A stretch of 64,000 nt of DNA. It comes from Halovulum marinum (GTDB taxonomy: Bacteria; Pseudomonadota; Alphaproteobacteria; Rhodobacterales; Rhodobacteraceae). Shown one piece after another: positions 54,098 through 63,296 of the stretch; position 1 is the first letter of the stretch; every line of letters begins with the position of its first letter. The stretch spans positions 186,001-250,000 of the forward strand of contig NZ_WIND01000002.1 of NCBI RefSeq assembly GCF_009697225.1, given 5' to 3'. The position numbers were made by a program, and so were the translations under genes. Under the pieces are notes generated by a model. That model made no database searches and was not told where the DNA came from. It saw nothing but the letters and a program-made list of their open reading frames with translations.

Positions 54098-55485
54098 GCG
54101 CCGCCCCGGTCCGCGGCCGGCAGGTCGATCGCCGCCTCGAACGTGCCGCCGGCGGTGCGGCGGAACGCCAGCCGCCCCTTGTGCGCGGTCGCCACCGCCT
54201 GGACGATGGCCAGGCCCAGCCCGGCGCTGTCGGCGCTGACGCCGCGGCTGCGCGCGAAGCGGGCGCCGGCGTCGGCCCATTGCGCCGCCGGCATGCCGGG
54301 CCCCGCATCGCGCACCGCGATGCAGGCGGTGCCGGCGGCGACGCGCACCGTCAGGGTGACCGGCGGCTGCCCGTGGCGCAGGGCGTTGAGTACCAGGTTC
54401 TTGCTGGCCTCGACCAGCGACAGCGGATCGCCCTCGGCCCAGACCGGGTCCTCGGGCAGGTCGAGATGCGGGCGGATGCCGTCGCCCAGCAGGTCGTGGT
54501 CGGTCTGCTCGAGCGTGCGGATCGCGACGGTGCGCAGGTCGATGCGCGCCAGCGCCGCCGAATCCGCGCGGTGGATGATCAGCGCGTGGCTGAGCAGCTG
54601 GTCGGCCAGCCGGCCGAGGGTGACCGAGCGGCGGTGGATCCGCGCGACGGCGGCGCGCAGGCGCTCCGGGTCGGTCTCGTCGGCGGCCAGCTCGGCCTGG
54701 GCGCGCACCGCGGCGATCGGCGTGCGCAGCTGGTGCGAGGCATCGGCGATCAGGTTGCGCATCACCCCGACCTGCCGGTCGAGCCGCGCCACGAACCGGT
54801 TCAGCGCCGCGACCAGGCTGGCGATCTCGCGCGGGACGGCGACGGTGACCGGGGTCAGGTCGTGCGGCGGCCGCCCGGCGATGTCGCGCTCGATCCGGCG
54901 CAGGGGCTGCAGCGCCGAGCGCACCGCGAACACGGCGAGGCCGGACATCACCAGCCCGGCGATGCCGGCGGCGATCAGCGCGTTGCGGGTGATCTGGTTG
55001 GCCAGACGCGCGCGGGCGCGGGTGGTCTGCCCGACCAGCACCTCGACCACCCCCGAGAAGCTGCGTTCGGCGAACGGCCGGCGGACGTGGGCGACGCGCA
55101 CCGGCTCGCCGCGGAAGGTGGCGTTGAAGAAGGTGGCCTGCGACGGCGGCGGGCGCAGCGTGTCATAGCCGGTCAGCAGCCGGCCGGCGGGGTCGTGGAT
55201 CGCGTAGACGATGCGATCGTCCGGGGCGAGCGAGAGCAGTTCGAACGCCGAGACCGGCAGGTCCACCACCACCTCGCCGCCGCGCACCGACAGCGCGTCG
55301 GCGATCTGCGTCGCCGCGCCGATCAGCAGCCGGTCGTAGGACTGCTGTGCGGCGCTGCGGCCGTAGGCCAGCGCCGCCACCCCGACCGCGATCCCGCCCA
55401 GCGCGAAGATCAGCGCCAGCGCCCCCGCCAGCCGCGCGGTCAGCGACAGGCGCAGGGCCGGGCGGCGGTCAGCCCTCGACGACAA
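54094..55485 (-). CDS. tctE: Sensor histidine kinase, TctE-like
   Basis: 463 residues. Two membrane helices (about 15-40 and 168-190) flank a periplasmic domain. HAMP-like linker at about 190-240; phosphoacceptor His251 in DASHQLRTPIAAV; N-box KNLVLNALRHG; G-box DAGPGM and GLGLAIV. Overlaps the response regulator by 17 bases and the binding-protein gene by 4. It senses tricarboxylate-type substrate for the adjacent tctCBA. Confidence 0.9.
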   Translation of the reverse strand: MSSRADRRPALRLSLTARLAGALALIFALGGIAVGVAALAYGRSAAQQSYDRLLIGAATQIADALSVRGGEVVVDLPVSAFELLSLAPDDRIVYAIHDPAGRLLTGYDTLRPPPSQATFFNATFRGEPVRVAHVRRPFAERSFSGVVEVLVGQTTRARARLANQITRNALIAAGIAGLVMSGLAVFAVRSALQPLRRIERDIAGRPPHDLTPVTVAVPREIASLVAALNRFVARLDRQVGVMRNLIADASHQLRTPIAAVRAQAELAADETDPERLRAAVARIHRRSVTLGRLADQLLSHALIIHRADSAALARIDLRTVAIRTLEQTDHDLLGDGIRPHLDLPEDPVWAEGDPLSLVEASKNLVLNALRHGQPPVTLTVRVAAGTACIAVRDAGPGMPAAQWADAGARFARSRGVSADSAGLGLAIVQAVATAHKGRLAFRRTAGGTFEAAIDLPAADRGGA

Positions 55486-56140
55486 GCTGGTACCCCAGAC
55501 CGCGCAGCGTGCGGATCGCGACCGAACTGCCGTCGAGCTTGCGGCGCAGGCGCGCGACGTAGATCTCGACCGTGTTCGGCCCGACCTGGTCGTCGTCGAA
55601 CGAGAACATCCGATCGAGGATCCGCTGCTTGGGGATCACCCGGCCGCGGTCGGCCAGCAGCGCCTCGAGCAGGCTGAACTCGCGCCGGGTCAGCGCCAGC
55701 GGCCGGCCGGCGGCCTCGACGGTGCTGCCGGCGGGATCGAACACCAGATCGCCGAACCGCACCGTGCCCGAGCGGTCCGGGCCGGTGCGCCGCGCCAGCG
55801 CCCGGACCCGCGCCTCGAGTTCGCGCAGGTCGAACGGCTTGACCAGGTAGTCGTCGGCGCCGCCGTCCAGCGCCGCGACCCGGTCGTCGATGTCCGAGCG
55901 CGCGGTCAGCATCAGCACCGGCGTCGCCTTGCGCCGCGCGCGCAGCGTGCGCAGCACGTCTGTGCCGCTGCCGTCGGGCAGGCCGATGTCCAGGATCGCC
56001 ACGTCGTAGTCCTGCACCGCGATGCTGTCCTGCGCCGCCTCGACCGAGGCGACGTGATCGACCGCGTCGCCGCGGCGGCGGAAGCTTTCGGCCACCGCGT
56101 CGGCGACATCGGTGGTATCCTCGACCAGCAGGATGCGCAC
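55469..56140 (-). CDS. tctD: Response regulator, TctD-like (OmpR/PhoB family)
   Basis: 223 residues. Receiver with phosphoacceptor Asp51 in AILDIGLPDGSG, Thr79 and Lys101 in YLVKPFD; C-terminal winged helix TRREFSLLEALL and TVEIYVARLRRKLDG. The start is a GTG behind GGGAGGGA; upstream frame has no homology. Divergent from tctC, 184 bases between starts, and so expected to activate it. Confidence 0.93.
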   Translation of the reverse strand: MRILLVEDTTDVADAVAESFRRRGDAVDHVASVEAAQDSIAVQDYDVAILDIGLPDGSGTDVLRTLRARRKATPVLMLTARSDIDDRVAALDGGADDYLVKPFDLRELEARVRALARRTGPDRSGTVRFGDLVFDPAGSTVEAAGRPLALTRREFSLLEALLADRGRVIPKQRILDRMFSFDDDQVGPNTVEIYVARLRRKLDGSSVAIRTLRGLGYQLVVEG

Positions 56141-56324
56141 CCGCGCCGTCCCTCCCTGACTGCGGCTCTTGCCGGCCGCCGGTCCACTATAGGTGCCGCC
56201 GGGGCGGGTGCAATCCGCGCCGGCTTCGGCCGATGACAGGTTGGTGACAGCTTGGCGCTGTATCAGGCCGGGGTCCGGGCCGTGCGTCCGGGGCCAACGA
56301 GACACAAACGAGGAGGAAACCACG

Positions 56325-57320
56325 ATGTCGCATCCCGTCACCCTCAAGCGCGGTATCGCCGCGACGCTGATCGTCCTGGGCGCCGCGACGGCCGCGCCGG
56401 CGCAGGACTTCGCGCCCGAGTCGCCCGAGTGCATCGCCCCCGCCAACCCCGGCGGCGGCTGGGACTTCACCTGCCGCCAGGTCGGCAAGTCGCTGCAGGA
56501 CCTGGGCATGATCGACAAGACCATGCAGGTGGTGAACCTGGCCGGCGGCGGCGGCGGCGTCGCCTTCGCCGAGGTGGTGAACAAGCGCAACGACCAGAAC
56601 GACCTGATCGTCGCCGCCTCGACCGCGACCGCGACCCGTCTGGCGCAGGGCGCCTATCCGGGCAACACCCGCGACCAGGTGCGCTGGCTGGGCACCATCG
56701 GCGCCGACTACGGCATGATCGCCGTCGCCGCCGACAGCGAGGTCGAGACCCTGCCGCAGTTGCTGGACATGATCAAGGAAGACCCGCGCTCGGTCTCGGT
56801 CGCGGGCGGCTCGGCGGTCGGCGGATGGGATCACCTGAAGGTGCTGATCGCCGCGCAGGCCGCCGGCATCGAGGACGTGCGCCAGGTCAAGTACATCGCC
56901 TTCAACGGCGGCGGCGAGGCGGTGACGCAGCTGCTGGCCGGCTCGGTCCAGGCGTTCACCGGCGACATCTCCGAGGCCAAGGGCTTCGTCGATTCGGGCG
57001 ACATCAAGGTGATCGCCGTGCTTTCGCCCGAGCGTCTGCCGGGCGAGTTCGCCGACTTCCCGACCGCCAAGGAGCAGGGCATCGACGTGGTCGGCGCCAA
57101 CTGGCGCGGCTTCTACGCGCCGGGCAACATGAGCGACGACGCCTACAACTTCTGGGTCGACACCATCGGCAAGCTCTACGACACCGAGGAGTGGAAGCAG
57201 GTGATGGCGCAGAACGGCCTGGCCCCGCTGGACCTGCAGGGCGAGGAGTTCGAGGCCTTCGTCGCCGATTCGGTCGGCAGCATCACCGAGATCTCCAAGG
57301 AAATCGGCATCATCAAGTGA
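56325..57320 (+). CDS. tctC: Tripartite tricarboxylate transporter solute-binding protein
   Basis: 331 residues. Signal peptide (about 1-26, cut after APAQ). Bug-family-like but of the TctC group: PANPGGGWDFTCRQVGKSL, NLAGGGGGVAFAEVV, VAGGSAVGGWDHLKV and FTGDISEAKGFVD. AGGAGG ribosome site. It binds a carboxylic acid in the periplasm. Separated from tctB by a strong hairpin. Confidence 0.93.
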   Translation: MSHPVTLKRGIAATLIVLGAATAAPAQDFAPESPECIAPANPGGGWDFTCRQVGKSLQDLGMIDKTMQVVNLAGGGGGVAFAEVVNKRNDQNDLIVAASTATATRLAQGAYPGNTRDQVRWLGTIGADYGMIAVAADSEVETLPQLLDMIKEDPRSVSVAGGSAVGGWDHLKVLIAAQAAGIEDVRQVKYIAFNGGGEAVTQLLAGSVQAFTGDISEAKGFVDSGDIKVIAVLSPERLPGEFADFPTAKEQGIDVVGANWRGFYAPGNMSDDAYNFWVDTIGKLYDTEEWKQVMAQNGLAPLDLQGEEFEAFVADSVGSITEISKEIGIIK

Positions 57321-57329
57321 TGCGATCCG

Positions 57330-57354
57330 GCCGGCCCCGGGATCCGGGGCCGGC
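57330..57354 (+). terminator. Perfect 11-bp hairpin between tctC and tctB
   Basis: Stem GCCGGCCCCGG / CCGGGGCCGGC with a 3-base loop GAT, beginning 10 bases after the tctC stop. It lacks a T-run. As in the TRAP and dipeptide-type operons here, it sits directly after the binding-protein gene. Confidence 0.7.
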
Positions 57355-57382
57355 TGCAACCAACATTGGGCGGGAGGGGCGC

Positions 57383-57814
57383 ATGAGCGACCGCGTGTTC
57401 GGCGGCGTCGGCCTGGCGCTGGCGGTTTTCTACATCTGGCAGGCCACGCTGATCGAGGAAAGCTTCATCCAGGACATGGTCGGGCCGAAGATGTTCCCGT
57501 TCATCATCGGCGCCGTGCTGGGCCTGTCGAGCCTGTGGTTCCTCCTGCGGCCCGATCCCTCGCCGCGCTGGCCGGGCGCGGGCCGGCTGTTCGAGATCGG
57601 CATGGCGGTGGCGGTGATGGTCGCCTATACGATCATGCTGCCCGAGCTGGGCTTCGTGATCGCGACCGCGATCGCCTCGGCCTACCTGACCTGGCGGCTG
57701 GGCACCCGGCCGCTGCAATCCGTGGTCGCGGGCGTCGCGACCTCTCTGGGCATCTATGTGGTGTTCCGGCTGATCCTTGGCCTGTCGCTGGCCAAGGGTC
57801 CGCTGGGGTTCTGA
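57383..57814 (+). CDS. tctB: Tripartite tricarboxylate transporter small membrane protein
   Basis: 143 residues with four membrane segments, typical of TctB: GVGLALAVFYIWQATLI, GPKMFPFIIGAVLGL and MLPELGFVIATAIASAYL. GGGAGGGG ribosome site. tctA follows 13 bases later. Confidence 0.92.
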   Translation: MSDRVFGGVGLALAVFYIWQATLIEESFIQDMVGPKMFPFIIGAVLGLSSLWFLLRPDPSPRWPGAGRLFEIGMAVAVMVAYTIMLPELGFVIATAIASAYLTWRLGTRPLQSVVAGVATSLGIYVVFRLILGLSLAKGPLGF

Positions 57815-57827
57815 GAGAGAGGGACCG

Positions 57828-59366
57828 ATGGACGTTCTTGCATCCCTTGGCGACGGTTTCGTCGTCGCGCTGACCTGGCAGAACCTGCTGCTGGCGCTGC
57901 TGGGCTGCCTGCTGGGCACGATCATGGGCGCGTTGCCGGGGCTGGGCCCGTCGAACGGCGTGGCGATCCTGATCCCGCTGGCCTTCACCCTGGGCCTGGG
58001 CGCGACCCCGGCGCTGATCCTGCTGACCTCGGTCTACTATGGCGCGATGTACGGCGGGCGGATCAGCTCGATCCTGCTGAACATTCCCGGCGACGAGCCG
58101 GCGCTGATGACCTGTCTCGACGGCTATCCGATGGCGCAGGCCGGCCGCGCCGGCGAGGCGCTGGCGCTGTCCGGCATCGCCTCGTTCGTCGGCGCGTTCT
58201 TCGCCACCTGGGGGCTGGTGTTCCTGGCGCCGCAGCTGGTCAAGGTCGCGCTGCTGTTCGGGCCGGCCGAGTACTTCGCGCTGTTCACCCTGGCCTTCGC
58301 GACGCTGGGCGGCATCGCCTCGACCAACCAGGCCAAGGCGGCGTTCGCCGCGGCGCTGGGGCTGGGGCTGGCGACGGTCGGCGTCGACGGGCAGACCGGC
58401 GTGCCGCGCTTCACCTTCGGCGAGGTGCATCTGTACGACGGCATCGACTTCCTGGTCGCCATCGTCGGCCTGTTCGCGCTGTCCGAGGTGCTGATCTTCC
58501 TCGAGCACCGCGGCACCGACGCCGACGTCACCGGGCGCAAGATCGAGGTCGGCCGCATCGTCCCGTCCTGGAGCCTCGTGCGCAGCTGCATCCCGACCAT
58601 GGGGCGGACCACGGTGCTGGGCTTCATCGCCGGCGTGCTGCCGGGGGCGGGCGCGTCGCTGGGCTCGTTCATCAGCTACTCGATGGAAAAGCGGCTGGTG
58701 GACCGCGAGGGCACCTTCGGCAAGGGCGATCCGCGCGGCGTCGCCGCCCCCGAGGCCGGCAACAACGCCGCCGCCGGCGGCGCGCTGGTGCCGATGCTGG
58801 CGCTGGGCGTGCCCGGCTCGGGCACCACTGCGGTGCTGCTGGCGGTGCTGCTGGCGCTGAACATCACGCCGGGGCCGCTGCTGTTCCAGAACAACCCCGA
58901 CGTGGTCTGGGGCCTGATCGCGGCGCTGTTCATCGGCAACTTCATGCTGCTGGCGATGAACATCCCGATGGTGGGCCTGTTCACCCGCGTGCTGCTGGTG
59001 CCGCCGCGGCTGCTGATGCCGGTGGTGGCGATGGTCAGCTTCGTCGGCATCTACGGCATTTCCGGCTCCAGCTTCGATCTGCAGGTGATGGTCGGCTTCG
59101 GGGTTCTGGGCTGGGTGCTGCGCAAGCTGGACGTGCCGCTGGTGCCGGTGATCCTGGGCACGCTGCTGGGCAACGAGATGGAGGCGAACCTGCGCCGGGC
59201 GCTGACGATCTCGGACGGCGACTGGTCGGTGCTGGTCGGCAGCCCGCTGGCGATCACGCTGTGGGTGATCGCCGTCGTCGGCTTCGTGCTGCCGATCCTG
59301 TTCGGCAAGGTGCTGAAACGCCGGATGCGGATGTCCCGCGACGAGGAAGGCGCGCTGACCGACTGA
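57828..59366 (+). CDS. tctA: Tripartite tricarboxylate transporter large membrane protein
   Basis: 512 residues with about twelve membrane segments. Signature repeats GALPGLGPSNGVAILIPLAF and GVLPGAGASLGSFISYSMEK, plus YGAMYGGRISSILLNIPGDE. Moves the substrate delivered by TctC, usually with a cation gradient. Last gene before a hairpin at 59406. Confidence 0.95.
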   Translation: MDVLASLGDGFVVALTWQNLLLALLGCLLGTIMGALPGLGPSNGVAILIPLAFTLGLGATPALILLTSVYYGAMYGGRISSILLNIPGDEPALMTCLDGYPMAQAGRAGEALALSGIASFVGAFFATWGLVFLAPQLVKVALLFGPAEYFALFTLAFATLGGIASTNQAKAAFAAALGLGLATVGVDGQTGVPRFTFGEVHLYDGIDFLVAIVGLFALSEVLIFLEHRGTDADVTGRKIEVGRIVPSWSLVRSCIPTMGRTTVLGFIAGVLPGAGASLGSFISYSMEKRLVDREGTFGKGDPRGVAAPEAGNNAAAGGALVPMLALGVPGSGTTAVLLAVLLALNITPGPLLFQNNPDVVWGLIAALFIGNFMLLAMNIPMVGLFTRVLLVPPRLLMPVVAMVSFVGIYGISGSSFDLQVMVGFGVLGWVLRKLDVPLVPVILGTLLGNEMEANLRRALTISDGDWSVLVGSPLAITLWVIAVVGFVLPILFGKVLKRRMRMSRDEEGALTD

Positions 59367-59405
59367 GAACGCGCCGGCACGCCGCCGGCTGCCGCATTAC
59401 CCGGC

Positions 59406-59431
59406 GCGGCGCGGCCCGGGCCCCGCGCCGC
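59406..59431 (+). terminator. Hairpin after tctA
   Basis: Stem GCGGCGCGG / CCGCGCCGC, 9 bp with an 8-base loop, 40 bases beyond the tctA stop. Likely terminator for tctCBA. A TTGACA at 59434-59439 directly after it is a good -35 candidate for the next gene, though the matching -10 is weak. Confidence 0.6.
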
Positions 59432-59489
59432 CGTTGACAAGCGCCGTTCCGGGCCCGAACACTGCCGCGAAACGGCAGCGGAGGACGGC

Positions 59490-59528
59490 ATGAGCGCAGC
59501 GGAAGCGGACCGGGGGCAGGGCGCGTGA
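59490..59528 (+). other. Possible 12-codon leader peptide overlapping the Gfo/Idh start
   Basis: ATG at 59490 follows a GGAGG with good spacing and reads MSAAEADRGQGA before TGA at 59526-59528. That TGA overlaps the GTG start of the dehydrogenase gene (GTGA). A hairpin CTGCCG-CGAAA-CGGCAG lies just upstream at 59462-59478. The arrangement looks like a leader minicistron that couples translation, or a vestige of a lost gene. Confidence 0.4.
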
Positions 59529-60514
59529 GCCTGGGCGTCGGCGTCATCGGGGCGGGCATCATGGGCGCCGATCACGCCCGCATCATCCGCGAGGAGACGG
59601 CGGATGCGCATCTGGTCGGCGTCGCCGACGCCGACCTGGCGCGCGCCGAGCGCGCCGCGGCGGGGGCGCGCGCGGTCACCGACGGCATGGCGCTGATCGG
59701 CGCCGGCGACGTCGACGCGGTGATCGTCGCCTCGCCCGATCCGACCCACGCGCCGCTGACGCTGGCGGCGATCGCGGCCGGCAAGCCGGTGCTGTGCGAG
59801 AAGCCGCTGGCGGTCACCCCCGAAGACTGTCTGCGCATCGCCGAGGCCGAGGCGAAGGCCGGCCGCAAGCTGGTGCACACCGGCTTCATGCGCCGGTTCG
59901 ATCCGGCCTATGGCGAGCTGAAGGCGGCGATCGACGGCGGCGGCCTGGGGCCGGTGCGGCTGCTGCATTGCCTGCACCGCAACCAGTACGTGCCCGGCTG
60001 GTTCCAGCCGCAGATGGCGATCACCAATTCCTTCGTCCACGAGATCGACGTCTGCCGCTGGCTGCTGGGCGCCGAGTTCGTCGCCGCCACGGTGATCCCG
60101 TCGACCTCGGACGCGTACGATCCGCTGGGCGATCCGCTGCTGATCGTGCTCGAGACCGACGCCGGGGCGCTGGTCTCGACCGAGGTGTCGATGAACGCCG
60201 AATACGGCTACCACGTCCACGCCGAGGCGGTGTGCGCGCGCGGCACCGTGGCGATGGCCGAGCCGGCACGCACCCTGACCCGCACCGACGGCGCGCGGCG
60301 CAGCGGCTATCCGGTCAACTGGATCCCGCGCTTCGCCGACGCCTACCGGATCCAGGCCCGCGCCTGGGTGGCGGCGATCGGGCAGGGCTCGGTTGACGCG
60401 CAGGCGGCGGACGTCTGGGACGGCGCGGTGGCGACGATCCTGGCCGAGCAGATCGTCGAGGCGCTGCGGACACGGCGGCGGGTGGCGCTGGAGTTGCCGC
60501 CGCGGCCGCAATGA
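59525..60514 (+). CDS. Gfo/Idh/MocA-family oxidoreductase, inositol-dehydrogenase-like
   Basis: 329 residues. N-terminal NAD fold VGVIGAGIMGADHARII, catalytic-site Lys-Pro in LCEKPLAVTPED, then HTGFMRRFDPAYGELKAAI and the dyad FVHEIDVCRWLLGAEF with Asp and His typical of myo-inositol and scyllo-inositol dehydrogenases. The GTG start has no clear own ribosome site and depends on coupling to the short leader frame. Next to a sugar ABC transporter, though on the opposite strand. Confidence 0.88.
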   Translation: MSLGVGVIGAGIMGADHARIIREETADAHLVGVADADLARAERAAAGARAVTDGMALIGAGDVDAVIVASPDPTHAPLTLAAIAAGKPVLCEKPLAVTPEDCLRIAEAEAKAGRKLVHTGFMRRFDPAYGELKAAIDGGGLGPVRLLHCLHRNQYVPGWFQPQMAITNSFVHEIDVCRWLLGAEFVAATVIPSTSDAYDPLGDPLLIVLETDAGALVSTEVSMNAEYGYHVHAEAVCARGTVAMAEPARTLTRTDGARRSGYPVNWIPRFADAYRIQARAWVAAIGQGSVDAQAADVWDGAVATILAEQIVEALRTRRRVALELPPRPQ

Positions 60515-60527
60515 ACAGCGCCGGCGG

Positions 60528-61130
60528 CTAGCCTTCGATCCGCTCGATCATCCTGTAGTCGCGGGCGTAGTGCGCGCGGATGATCGTCCGGGCCCGGTCC
60601 GAGACCGCGACCGGGGTCGGTGCGGACTGCCGGTGCCGGTGCCGGAACGGCTCGGCGGCGGCCTCGCCGACGATGCCGGCCATCGCCCGGTGCAGGCCGC
60701 GCAGCGGGATCGCGTGGCTGTACCGGATCGGCATCAGGTGATCCGCCTGCGGCCGGCAGTGCGGATCGGCGTTCAGCCGGGCGAACTCGCAGAACCGCTC
60801 GAAACTGCCCGGTTCCTCGCCCATGGTGCGCCGGTAGGTCGCCAGCAGATCGGTGTTGGTGTCCCGGTCGAGGATCTTGTTGCGGTACAGGCTGACCAGC
60901 CGCTCCTCGGGGTCGCGCCAGACGAAGATCGTCGCATCGTGCCGCCGCCACGGCCGCCACGGGTGCGCGCGCGCAATTTCGGCGATGTGCGTCGCGTCAT
61001 CGTAGCCCAGCGCCGCCTTGAAGGTCGAGCAGCCGTTCTTGCGGATGTAGGCATAGGCGATCAGCCTGCCGCCCAGCCGGAACGACAGGTGGGTGCGGCC
61101 GATCCGGGGCGGGAAGCGGTTGTCGTACAT
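60528..61130 (-). CDS. Small sulfotransferase-family protein
   Basis: 200 residues. Two PAPS-binding patterns are visible: AYAYIRKNGCSTFKAAL (5'-phosphosulfate loop with K-x-G-x-S-T) and FVWRDPEERLVSLYRNK (3'-phosphate motif). A His/Arg-rich tail follows. It transfers sulfate from PAPS to an unknown acceptor, perhaps a glycan or lipid. Start at ATG with little upstream support. It lies between a dehydrogenase and a sugar ABC operon without other sulfation genes. Confidence 0.82.
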   Translation of the reverse strand: MYDNRFPPRIGRTHLSFRLGGRLIAYAYIRKNGCSTFKAALGYDDATHIAEIARAHPWRPWRRHDATIFVWRDPEERLVSLYRNKILDRDTNTDLLATYRRTMGEEPGSFERFCEFARLNADPHCRPQADHLMPIRYSHAIPLRGLHRAMAGIVGEAAAEPFRHRHRQSAPTPVAVSDRARTIIRAHYARDYRMIERIEG

Positions 61131-61233
61131 GGCGGCAATGTGGGGTCCGGCGGCGGCGGACGCAATCGCCCGGCGGCAACGAGAAGGGCCAGCCGCGCTT
61201 GGCGGCTGGCCCCCGGGGTCCGTGCCGGCGGGG

Positions 61234-62223
61234 CTACTGCGCCAGGCAGTCGCCGGCGTTGGCGTTGGTGCAGACGTCGAGACCGGTGAAGATCGGATCC
61301 TCGACATCCTTGCCCTCGGCGAGGTCCTTCATGATGAACATCGCCCTGTAGCCCATCTCGAACGGCCGCTGGCCGACCTGGCCGTTGGACAGCCCGTCGC
61401 TCAGCTGCTCCATCTGCATCGGCAGGGTGTCGGCGACGATGATCGACATCTCGCCGGAATCCATCCGGTCCTTGTAGGGCTCGACGGCCTGGCGATAGGC
61501 GTTGTCGAACCACTGCGTGAACGCGCCGGTCGACACGAACGCGGTCAGGTCCGGGTTCGCCGACAGGATGTCGGTCATGCCCTGCACCGCCTTGTTGCCG
61601 TCGTCGTCGGTGATCAGCGGACAGCCGGAAATCTCGGTCCAGCCGCCCTGGCCGCTCAGCGGGTCGCCCGGCGGGGTGCCCAGCGTCTCGCCGGACAGGG
61701 TCTCGCGGATGCCGAGCAGCCGCTCGTTGTGGTTCGCAGCCGCGGCGCCGCCGGTCTGCAGGCAGATGGTGCCGCCGTCCGGGTGACGCTCCATGGTGAG
61801 CTCGGCGAGGTTCACGCCGATATCGTAGTTCTTGGTGCCGACATAGGTGCTGCGCAGCGCCTTGTCCTCCTCCAGCAGGTCCGAATCCCAGGTCATCACC
61901 GGAATGCCGGCGTCGGCCGCCGCCTTCAGCGCCTTGGCCATCGCCGGCGCGTTCGACGGCGCCACGGCGATGCCGTCGACGCCCTTCGAGATCAGGTCCT
62001 GCACGATCTGGATCTGCTCCATCTCGGTGTGCTCGCCCGGGCCGATGTACTCGCAGGTGACGTCGGGCAGTTCTTCCTGCGCCTTGTTGCAGCCGTCGCG
62101 CGCCAGGTCGAAGAACGGGTTGTTCATCGCCTTCGGCACCAGCGCGAATGTGTAGTCCTGGGCCAGTGCCGCTCCCGGCATCAGCAACGCGGCCAGCGCC
62201 GCAGCAGTCATCAGTCTTCTCAT
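61234..62223 (-). CDS. Sugar ABC transporter solute-binding protein (periplasmic-binding-protein-4 type)
   Basis: 329 residues. Signal peptide RRLMTAAALAALLMPGAALA, then FALVPKAMNNPFFDLARDGC, QIVQDLISKGVDGIAVAPSN, PVMTWDSDLLEED and GYRAMFIMKDLAEG, an RbsB/FrcB-like pattern. Encoded last, after the permease. Binds a pentose or hexose or polyol; the neighbouring Gfo/Idh gene would suit an inositol. Confidence 0.91.
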   Translation of the reverse strand: MRRLMTAAALAALLMPGAALAQDYTFALVPKAMNNPFFDLARDGCNKAQEELPDVTCEYIGPGEHTEMEQIQIVQDLISKGVDGIAVAPSNAPAMAKALKAAADAGIPVMTWDSDLLEEDKALRSTYVGTKNYDIGVNLAELTMERHPDGGTICLQTGGAAAANHNERLLGIRETLSGETLGTPPGDPLSGQGGWTEISGCPLITDDDGNKAVQGMTDILSANPDLTAFVSTGAFTQWFDNAYRQAVEPYKDRMDSGEMSIIVADTLPMQMEQLSDGLSNGQVGQRPFEMGYRAMFIMKDLAEGKDVEDPIFTGLDVCTNANAGDCLAQ

Positions 62224-62264
62224 GGTTCCCTCCCTTGGGGTCAGTGGCACGGGCGGCTTGGTTT

Positions 62265-63292
62265 TTATTGCCGCCCGCGGTTGCGGATCTGTTCCAGAAG
62301 CACCGCGAGGATCAGGAACAGTCCGACGAAGAACTGCTGCCAGAGCGCGTCGATGCCCGCCAGCAGCAGAGAGTTCCGGATCAGCTCCATCAGCGCGGCG
62401 CCGATCGGCGCGCCGACGGCGTAGACCACGCCGCCCATCAGGTTGGCGCCGCCGATCACCGATGCGGCGATCACGTTCAGCTCGTACGTCAGCCCCAGCG
62501 CGTTGGTGACCGAGCCGAACCAGCCCACCATCAGGAACGCGGCCAGCCCGGCGCAGAGCGAGCTGAGCATGTAGACCGAGACCACGACCCGCTCGACCGG
62601 GATGCCGGCCAGCTTCGCCGCGTGGGCGTTGCCGCCGATGGCGATCACCCAGCGGCCCCAGATCGAGTAGCGCCACACCCACCAGAACACCGCCGTCAGG
62701 ATGATCAGCACCCAGACCGGGTTCGGCACGCCGATGACGCTTTCGCCGCCGATCCATTCGAACAGGTCCTGGTCGGGGCCGAACTCGTAGATCATCTTGT
62801 TGTTGGACACGACCATGGCGATCGAGCGCGCCATCGCCAGCATCCCCAGCGTCACCACGAATGGCGCCATCCTGAGATAGGCGATCAGCACCCCGTTGAC
62901 GAAGCCGACCGTCGCCGCCGTGGCCATGCACGCCAGAAAGCCGAAGACGATGCCGTAGCCGGCCTGCATCACCAGCCCGGCGACGATCCCGGCCAGACCC
63001 ATCAGCGAGCCGACCGACAGGTCGATGCCCGCGGTGCAGATCACCGCCGACATGCCCAGCGCCATGATTCCGAAGAAGGCGAAGTTGCGGGTGATGTTGA
63101 ACAGGTTGCGTTCGCTGAGGAACACGTCCGAGACGAAGTTCATCACGATGCCGATGGCGATGATCGCGACGAACACCCAGAACGGCTGCGTGCGGATCGC
63201 CGCCTGCAGTGCCGTCATCTCGCTGCGCGAGGTGATGCTGTCGTCGATCTCGGCGTGCGAGCGGGCGGCGCCCTGTTTTTCGGTGGTGTCGG

Positions 63293-63296
<4 letters not shown>
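62265..63296 (-). CDS. Sugar ABC transporter permease (RbsC/FrcC-like)
   Basis: 343 residues, about ten membrane segments. ALGMSAVICTAGIDLSVGSLMG and AIGGNAHAAKLAGIPVERV are RbsC-family hallmarks; GGANLMGGVVYAVGAPIG follows. Its start overlaps the ATPase stop by 4 bases. Confidence 0.93.
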
